From assembly GCA_947306845.1 (NCBI GenBank), contig CAMZHP010000063.1, positions 1 through 13,036 on the forward strand: a stretch of 13,036 nucleotides of DNA, written 5' to 3'. Made by a program: the position numbers and the translations under genes. Below the pieces are notes generated by a model. That model was not told the origin of the DNA and searched no databases. It saw only the letters and a program-made list of their open reading frames with translations. This DNA is from an uncultured Prevotellaceae bacterium (GTDB lineage: Bacteria; Bacteroidota; Bacteroidia; Bacteroidales; Bacteroidaceae). Shown here one piece after another: positions 8,202-13,036 of the stretch (its first letter is position 1; each line of letters starts with the position of its first letter).

Positions 8202-8209
8202 TATCTTTG
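8202..8209 (+). promoter_or_regulatory. Predicted susCD promoter (-7 box) and leader
   Basis: TATCTTTG is an exact match to TAnnTTTG and continues as CA. At the expected -33 position (around 8178-8181) the sequence is CTCC, a poor match, which suggests dependence on an activator. Transcription would start near 8215, leaving an A/T-rich leader of about 70 bases to the susC ATG at 8286. There is no Shine-Dalgarno sequence. The leader has one very weak 6-bp all-A/T dyad (8256-8270). Confidence 0.6.
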
Positions 8210-8285
8210 CAACGTCATTAGTCTGTCCCTATTATCGATTATTTTTTAACCTAACATAATTCCTAATTATCAAAAACGTACTGTT

Positions 8286-11200
8286 ATGCATTTTCAATTG
8301 AGAAAAACCATCTGCCTGATGGGTATTTGCTCCCTGTTTGGGGTGCTCAGTACACAGCAGGCTGTTGCCGTGCCTACAGGAGTGTATTCTGCTGATGAGG
8401 TGCAGCAATCAAAGAAAGTGACAGGAAAGGTGAGTGATTCTGAAGGAACGCTCATCGGTGCTACCGTGATGGAAAAAGGAACGTCCAACGGAGTCGTGAC
8501 CGACTTCGACGGCAATTTCTCCATCGATGTCAATCCGGGTGCCACACTCGTCATCTCCTATGTGGGCTATGTCACACAGGAAATCCGTGTGGGCAATCAA
8601 AACCATCTGAATGTCTTGCTCGAAGCCGAAGGCGGCAGCCTCAACGAGGTGGTAGTCATCGGTTATGGTACACAGCGCCGCGAGGCAGTCACCGGTTCGG
8701 TGGCTAACGTCAATGGTGAGAAACTCAACCAGATTGCTGCCACCAATGCTGCACAGGCCCTTCAGGGACGTGTTGCCGGTGTGCTGATGACACAGACCTC
8801 CACACAGCCTGGTGCCGAGATGCAGATCCGCATCCGTGGTCAGCGCTCACTGAGTGCCTCCAACGACCCGCTCATCGTGCTCGACGGAATCCCCTTCATG
8901 GGACAACTCTCCGATATCAATCCCACCGACATCAAGTCGATGGATATCCTCAAGGATGCTTCTGCTACTGCCATCTACGGTTCCCGTGGTGCCAACGGTG
9001 TGATCATTATCACAACCGTCAAGGGCAGCCAGGGTACTCCAGCAAAGGTATCTTACAATGGATATGTCAGTTTCAAGAAGGTGTTCCACAAGTATCCGAT
9101 GATGGATGGACCAACTTTCTCAAAGTTCAGACAGTATGCTGGCTTATATAAGAATTCTCTTGATGAGGATGACAATACCAACACCGACTGGCAGGACCTG
9201 TACTATCAGACTGGCGTGAGCCACAACCATGACGTGAGCATCACCGGCGGCACCAATGGCGGCAGCTACAGCTTCGGCGGTGGTTACTACCATGATGAGT
9301 CTCCTGTTCCCACACAGGAATATGACCGTATCTCCATCCGCGGCAACTTCGACCAGATGGTGGGCAAGTGGTTCCGTTTCGGACTGAGCACCAACACCAG
9401 TTACCGAGTGACACAGGGTGTGAATGACATGTACGGAGTGCTGAGCAAGAGCCCGCTTGCCAGCCCCTATGATGCCAATGGCAACCTCAAGCGTTATGTC
9501 ACCCTTCCCGCCGACGACCAGTCTGTGGTCACCAAGGAGACGGTGAAGAGAGACAAGGATATCTGGCTCAATGAGAACAAGGGTATCGGTTCCTACAACA
9601 CCATCTTCGGTGAGGTGAAATGCCCGTGGATCGAAGGCCTGAGTTATCGCATCAACGTCGGCTTGAACTTCCGCTCCTCCAAGGGCGGCAACTTCACCGG
9701 CACCGGTGTGAACAACAAGGATGAGAATGCTGTCAACGGCGGCGGAATCTCTGAGAACCAGACCCGCAACTGGGTGGTGGAGAATCTGGTCACTTTCGAC
9801 CGTACCTTCGCTGAGAAGCACAACCTCAATGTGGTGGGCATGTACTCGGCTGAGCAGACCACCTATGAGTCAACAGGTGCTTCCGCACAGAATATCCCCG
9901 CTGACTACTTCCAGTACTATGCCCTCGACAAGGCTGTGGGCGAGGTGAACCTCAACAACTACAGTTACTGGCAGAGCGGTCTGATGTCGTGGATGGGTCG
10001 TGTGATGTACTCCTATGATAATAAGTATATGCTTTCCGCCGCTATCCGTTCCGATGCCTCCTCACGTCTGGCAAAGGGACATCAGTGGCATACCTATCCC
10101 GCCGTCAGTGCAGGTTGGAACATCTCCCGCGAGAGTTTCATGGAGCCTATTACTTGGGTCGACAATCTGAAACTGCGTGTCGGTTATGGTGAGACCTCCA
10201 ACCAGAGTATCAGTCCGTACTCTACCCTCGGCGGACTTGCCGTGCGCAACTACAACTTCGGTGACACCTACAAGGCTGGTTACTATGTCAACGCACTGCC
10301 CAACCCCGAACTGGGATGGGAGTACTCCAAGACTTGGAACTTCGGTCTTGATTTCTCACTCTTCAGCGGACGTCTCTACGGCTCGTTTGAATACTATATC
10401 CAGAAGACCAACGACATCCTGCTCGATGTCTCCATGCCTTCCACTTCGGGTGTAAGCAGTTTCACCGGCAACATCGGTAATACGGAGAACAAGGGTTGGG
10501 AGTTCACCCTCAACGGTATCATCATTGACAACAAGAATGGTTGGAACTGGGAGGCAGGTATCAACCTCTATTCCAACCGCAATAAACTGACCAAATTGAC
10601 TGGTGCTGATGTGGTCACCAAGGACGGAAAAGTCATCAAGGAGAGGGATGAGGCCAACAGATGGTTTGTGGGTTATCCCATCGATGTTATCTATGACTAT
10701 GAGTATGTGGGCCTGTGGCAGGCAGGTGAAGAGGCTGCCATGAATATCTTGGAACCAGGTGGCAACGTGGGTATGATTAAGGTGAAGTACGACGGCGATT
10801 ACGATGCCAATGGACTGCCTACACGCGCAATCGGTCCGGAAGACCGTCAGATCATGAGCATGGAGCCCGACCTCATCGGCGGTTTCAATACCACCGTCGG
10901 TTACAAGAACTTTGACCTGACCGTTATCGGTGCCTTCCAAGTGGGCGGCAAACTGATCAGTGCCATCCACTCTTCCAACGGTTACCTGAACATGCTGACC
11001 GGTCGTCGTGGACAACTCGACGTGGACTATTGGACACCTGACAACACCGGTGCCAAGTATCCGAAACCGGGCGGCATCCAAAGCGGTGACAACCCCAAGT
11101 ATGGTTCTACTCTCGGCTATTTCGATGCTGGTTACATGAAGATCCGTGCCATCACCCTTGGCTACAACTTCGACAAACTGAAGGCAGTGAAAGACCTCGG

Positions 11201-11420
11201 CATTAGCCGTCTGCGTCTCTATGCTACTGTGCAGAACCCGTTCGTCCTCTTCTCACCGTTTACCAACGAGAGCGGACTTGATCCTGAGACCAACTCATGG
11301 GCCAACCAGAACACGGCTGTGGCTTATGGTGAGTACTCCGGTAAGCACAGAATGCCGATCGTAGGCTACAATACACCTTCTACCCGCAACTTCCTCTTTG
11401 GTGTGAATGTGACATTCTAA
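8286..11420 (+). CDS. susC: SusC/RagA-family TonB-dependent glycan transporter
   Basis: Outer-membrane beta-barrel that imports oligosaccharides into the periplasm using TonB energy and forms a lidded complex with SusD. The 1044 residues comprise a signal peptide (1 to about 28, ending near AVA), a CarboxypepD_reg-like domain (about 44-112, VTGKVSDSEG to YVGYVTQEI), a TonB-box-like segment LNEVVVIGYG (119-128), and a plug (about 130-245). The plug carries LIVLDGIPF and the SusC signature LKDASATAIYGSRGANGV (222-239). A long barrel follows, ending in FLFGVNVTF with the terminal aromatic residue usual for barrel assembly. The length is normal for the family. It has its own promoter behind a terminator, so it is transcribed separately from the HTCS and probably induced by it. 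susD follows after 46 bp. The family is certain. Specificity for xylan oligosaccharides is inferred only from the neighbouring GH115. Confidence 0.96.
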   Translation: MHFQLRKTICLMGICSLFGVLSTQQAVAVPTGVYSADEVQQSKKVTGKVSDSEGTLIGATVMEKGTSNGVVTDFDGNFSIDVNPGATLVISYVGYVTQEIRVGNQNHLNVLLEAEGGSLNEVVVIGYGTQRREAVTGSVANVNGEKLNQIAATNAAQALQGRVAGVLMTQTSTQPGAEMQIRIRGQRSLSASNDPLIVLDGIPFMGQLSDINPTDIKSMDILKDASATAIYGSRGANGVIIITTVKGSQGTPAKVSYNGYVSFKKVFHKYPMMDGPTFSKFRQYAGLYKNSLDEDDNTNTDWQDLYYQTGVSHNHDVSITGGTNGGSYSFGGGYYHDESPVPTQEYDRISIRGNFDQMVGKWFRFGLSTNTSYRVTQGVNDMYGVLSKSPLASPYDANGNLKRYVTLPADDQSVVTKETVKRDKDIWLNENKGIGSYNTIFGEVKCPWIEGLSYRINVGLNFRSSKGGNFTGTGVNNKDENAVNGGGISENQTRNWVVENLVTFDRTFAEKHNLNVVGMYSAEQTTYESTGASAQNIPADYFQYYALDKAVGEVNLNNYSYWQSGLMSWMGRVMYSYDNKYMLSAAIRSDASSRLAKGHQWHTYPAVSAGWNISRESFMEPITWVDNLKLRVGYGETSNQSISPYSTLGGLAVRNYNFGDTYKAGYYVNALPNPELGWEYSKTWNFGLDFSLFSGRLYGSFEYYIQKTNDILLDVSMPSTSGVSSFTGNIGNTENKGWEFTLNGIIIDNKNGWNWEAGINLYSNRNKLTKLTGADVVTKDGKVIKERDEANRWFVGYPIDVIYDYEYVGLWQAGEEAAMNILEPGGNVGMIKVKYDGDYDANGLPTRAIGPEDRQIMSMEPDLIGGFNTTVGYKNFDLTVIGAFQVGGKLISAIHSSNGYLNMLTGRRGQLDVDYWTPDNTGAKYPKPGGIQSGDNPKYGSTLGYFDAGYMKIRAITLGYNFDKLKAVKDLGISRLRLYATVQNPFVLFSPFTNESGLDPETNSWANQNTAVAYGEYSGKHRMPIVGYNTPSTRNFLFGVNVTF

Positions 11421-11450
11421 TTGACAATTGAAGACAGAAAATTGACAATT
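11419..11450 (+). repeat. Paired palindromic repeat / possible hairpin between susC and susD
   Basis: AATTGACAATT occurs twice, at 11419-11429 and 11440-11450, 21 bp apart. Each copy is itself a dyad (AATTG-A-CAATT). Because of this the two copies can also pair with each other in RNA, giving 5+5 base pairs around one A-A mismatch and a 10-base loop (11430-11439). The first copy overlaps the susC stop codon TAA by two bases. Similar TTGACAATT-type low-complexity repeats are common in Bacteroidota intergenic DNA (general knowledge). The repeat is certain. A role in susC/susD mRNA processing or expression ratio is speculation. Confidence 0.55.
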
Positions 11451-11466
11451 TAATACTGATAAGAAT

Positions 11467-13036
11467 ATGAAAACCAAGAATATCAAATATTTCCTTGCTG
11501 CGGGTTTGTTGTGCTGTGGCCTTTCCACCACTTTCACCTCCTGCTCAGATATCCTTGACGAGCAGCCACGCAGCCAGTTCGACCCGACATTCTTCAACAC
11601 GAAGACGGGTATCGAGGGCGGTCTGACCTCTCTCTATGCGCACCTGCGCTACTTCTATGGAAATGGCTATTGGCTCAACCACTGCGAGACAGGTACCGAT
11701 GAGTACACCTATGCACAGTCGGCTGATGGTAACTTCAAGGATGCTGACCTCTCAGGTGTGGGCAATCTCACTTCTTCCAGCAGCCGTTCCGACCTCCTCT
11801 GGGGAACAGCGTTCGCCAACATCAACACTGCCAATGGCATCATTGAGAACGGTGCTGCAGCCGGCATCGACAATGCCCTCCTAGCAGAGGCTTATTTCTT
11901 CCGCGCATTCGACTATTTTCTGTTGGTACAGACCTTCGGTGGTGTGCCCCTCGACCTGGGTGCCGGTGAACTGAAGTTCAATACCTCCACAGTGCGTACC
12001 TCCGTGCGCAATACCGTGCCCGAGGTGTATGCAGCTATTTTCGCCGACTTGGAAAAGGCTGTCGCTGAACTGCCCGATAATCCTCGTCTGACAGGAACAG
12101 CCACCAAGAACCTCGCCCGTCTGTTCCTCTCCAAGGCTTACCTCACCTACGCATGGTGGTTGGAGAATCCCAACCAGATTCCTACCTATCCTGAGTGCAA
12201 CCGTGATGCCGGTCAGGCCAACAGTTATTTCCAGAAGGCTTATCAGGTAGCCGTGGAAGCCATCAACAATCCTGGCCCCTATGGTTTGCAGCCTACATTC
12301 TATGATGTGAACGTCGCCACCAACGACCGCAACTCTGAGATCATGCTCTATGCCGACCACGACGAGAACGAGAAGTTCGGTAACGGTGGTGCTGGCTATG
12401 GCTGGGGTAGCGGTGGCTCGCCTGAGAACTTTGCCTATTGGATGGAGACCTGGAACTACACCGAGATGACTGCTAAGGCTGCTTCTGGTGCCGTCATCAA
12501 TCCTATCCAGCGTGAGGCTGTGCAGGCTCTTGGCCGTCCCTGGACCCGTATGGCTCCTATCGCCGACAACTTCATGAAGGGCGGTGTCTGGGAGGATGAT
12601 GTCAAGGCTATTGACTCCCGCTACGACGCTACTTTCACCCTGCGTTATCACACCAACTGGCAGAAGGCTGGTAGCAGCGAGCCCTATGTGTTTGGCGCCA
12701 ATGGCATGCAGGTGCTTCCCAACGAGGTTTACTTCAGCTGGGTGCCTGAGAACGAGGATAGCAAGATCAACTACACCGGTGCTGACGGCAAACTCGGCTT
12801 CGGCGAGATGCCCGGACGCGCTGACTTCGTGGTGGCTGTCAACCATATCAGCCGCAAGAAGTACCCCATCAACTGGAAACTCGGTATCTACCGCACCGAC
12901 AATGCCGGTGGTCTTGGAAGCAAGGTCAATGGTGGTAGCCCACGTCCATACAATATCGCCAAGTTCTCTGAGTTCTATCTTATCGCTGCTGAGGCTGCTG
13001 TGAAGTTGGGCCGCAACGACGATGCCCGCAACATGG
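11467..13036 (+). CDS. susD: SusD/RagB-family glycan-binding lipoprotein (3' end missing)
   Basis: Surface lipoprotein that caps the SusC barrel and captures glycan. The frame is open from the ATG at 11467 to the window end: 523 codons with no stop. SusD proteins usually have 500-650 residues, so little is missing. The N-terminus is a lipoprotein signal ending TFTSC, with Cys26 as lipid anchor, followed by SDILDEQP, the common SusD mature start. Conserved helical TPR-type sequence includes EAYFFRAFDYF followed by LLVQTFGGVPL (141-162), and the C-terminal motif YNIAKFSEFYLIAAEA lies at 495-510. A glycine- and aromatic-rich loop (305-317, GNGGAGYGWGSGG) precedes several tryptophans and might lie near the binding site (inference). 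It lies 46 bp after susC on the same strand and should be cotranscribed. The family is certain; the ligand is unknown. Confidence 0.95.
   Translation, partial: MKTKNIKYFLAAGLLCCGLSTTFTSCSDILDEQPRSQFDPTFFNTKTGIEGGLTSLYAHLRYFYGNGYWLNHCETGTDEYTYAQSADGNFKDADLSGVGNLTSSSSRSDLLWGTAFANINTANGIIENGAAAGIDNALLAEAYFFRAFDYFLLVQTFGGVPLDLGAGELKFNTSTVRTSVRNTVPEVYAAIFADLEKAVAELPDNPRLTGTATKNLARLFLSKAYLTYAWWLENPNQIPTYPECNRDAGQANSYFQKAYQVAVEAINNPGPYGLQPTFYDVNVATNDRNSEIMLYADHDENEKFGNGGAGYGWGSGGSPENFAYWMETWNYTEMTAKAASGAVINPIQREAVQALGRPWTRMAPIADNFMKGGVWEDDVKAIDSRYDATFTLRYHTNWQKAGSSEPYVFGANGMQVLPNEVYFSWVPENEDSKINYTGADGKLGFGEMPGRADFVVAVNHISRKKYPINWKLGIYRTDNAGGLGSKVNGGSPRPYNIAKFSEFYLIAAEAAVKLGRNDDARNM

Noticed and set aside
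8256..8270. ATAATT-CCT-AATTAT dyad in the susC leader as a riboswitch or attenuator
   Set aside because: Six all-A/U pairs are too weak for a stable structure, and no larger fold or T-run surrounds it.
9144..12846. Minus-strand open frames of 225, 241 and 321 codons opposite susC and susD (9144-9821, 10356-11081, 11881-12846)
   Set aside because: They are rich in His, Val and Gly with no recognisable domain and lie opposite well-supported genes; shadow frames.
1..13036. tRNA, rRNA, CRISPR arrays, insertion sequences or phage genes
   Set aside because: No tandem spaced repeats, transposase-like frames, terminal inverted repeats or tRNA-like cloverleaf sequences were seen on reading both strands.

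Overview
The window looks like a chromosomal segment from a Bacteroidota species, most likely in the Prevotella/Segatella group. Three lines of evidence support this. A SusC/SusD-type outer-membrane pair is present. A single giant hybrid two-component regulator joins sensor kinase, receiver and AraC DNA-binding domain in one chain. Three promoters fit the Bacteroidota pattern TAnnTTTG, each continued as TTTGCA, with A/T-rich leaders lacking Shine-Dalgarno sequences. The genus is inferred, not proven.

Layout. The left edge (12-1557, minus strand) carries a housekeeping pair, the permease (mlaE) and ATPase (mlaF) of an MCE/Mla-type phospholipid transporter. The window ends 11 bases after mlaF, so any MCE-domain partner gene is not visible. 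A 183-bp divergent intergenic region (1558-1740) holds one promoter for each direction and an 8-bp perfect inverted repeat between them. To its right everything is on the plus strand and reads as the start of a polysaccharide utilization locus (PUL): a secreted family 115 glycoside hydrolase (1741-4152), a hybrid two-component system sensor-regulator 22 bp downstream (4175-8056), a terminator hairpin (8063-8092), a regulatory region (8093-8285), a SusC-like TonB-dependent transporter (8286-11420) and a SusD-like lipoprotein (11467 to the window end, incomplete).

How the genes fit together. GH115 enzymes are alpha-glucuronidases that remove (4-O-methyl-)glucuronic acid from xylan, so the likely substrate is glucuronoxylan or its oligosaccharides. 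No xylanase lies in the window, so this rests on one enzyme family. The regulator would bind an oligosaccharide in the periplasm through two seven-bladed propellers and relay phosphate within one polypeptide to its AraC domain. It would then activate susC/susD. A direct repeat with 21-bp spacing lies just upstream of the susC promoter, whose -33 box is poor, and is the best candidate operator.

I found no mobile elements, CRISPR arrays, tRNA/rRNA genes, frameshifts or pseudogenes, and no clear sign of an undescribed system. The main leads are the candidate operator, a palindromic repeat pair forming a possible hairpin between susC and susD, the placement of enzyme and sensor on one transcript, and the corrected mlaE start.
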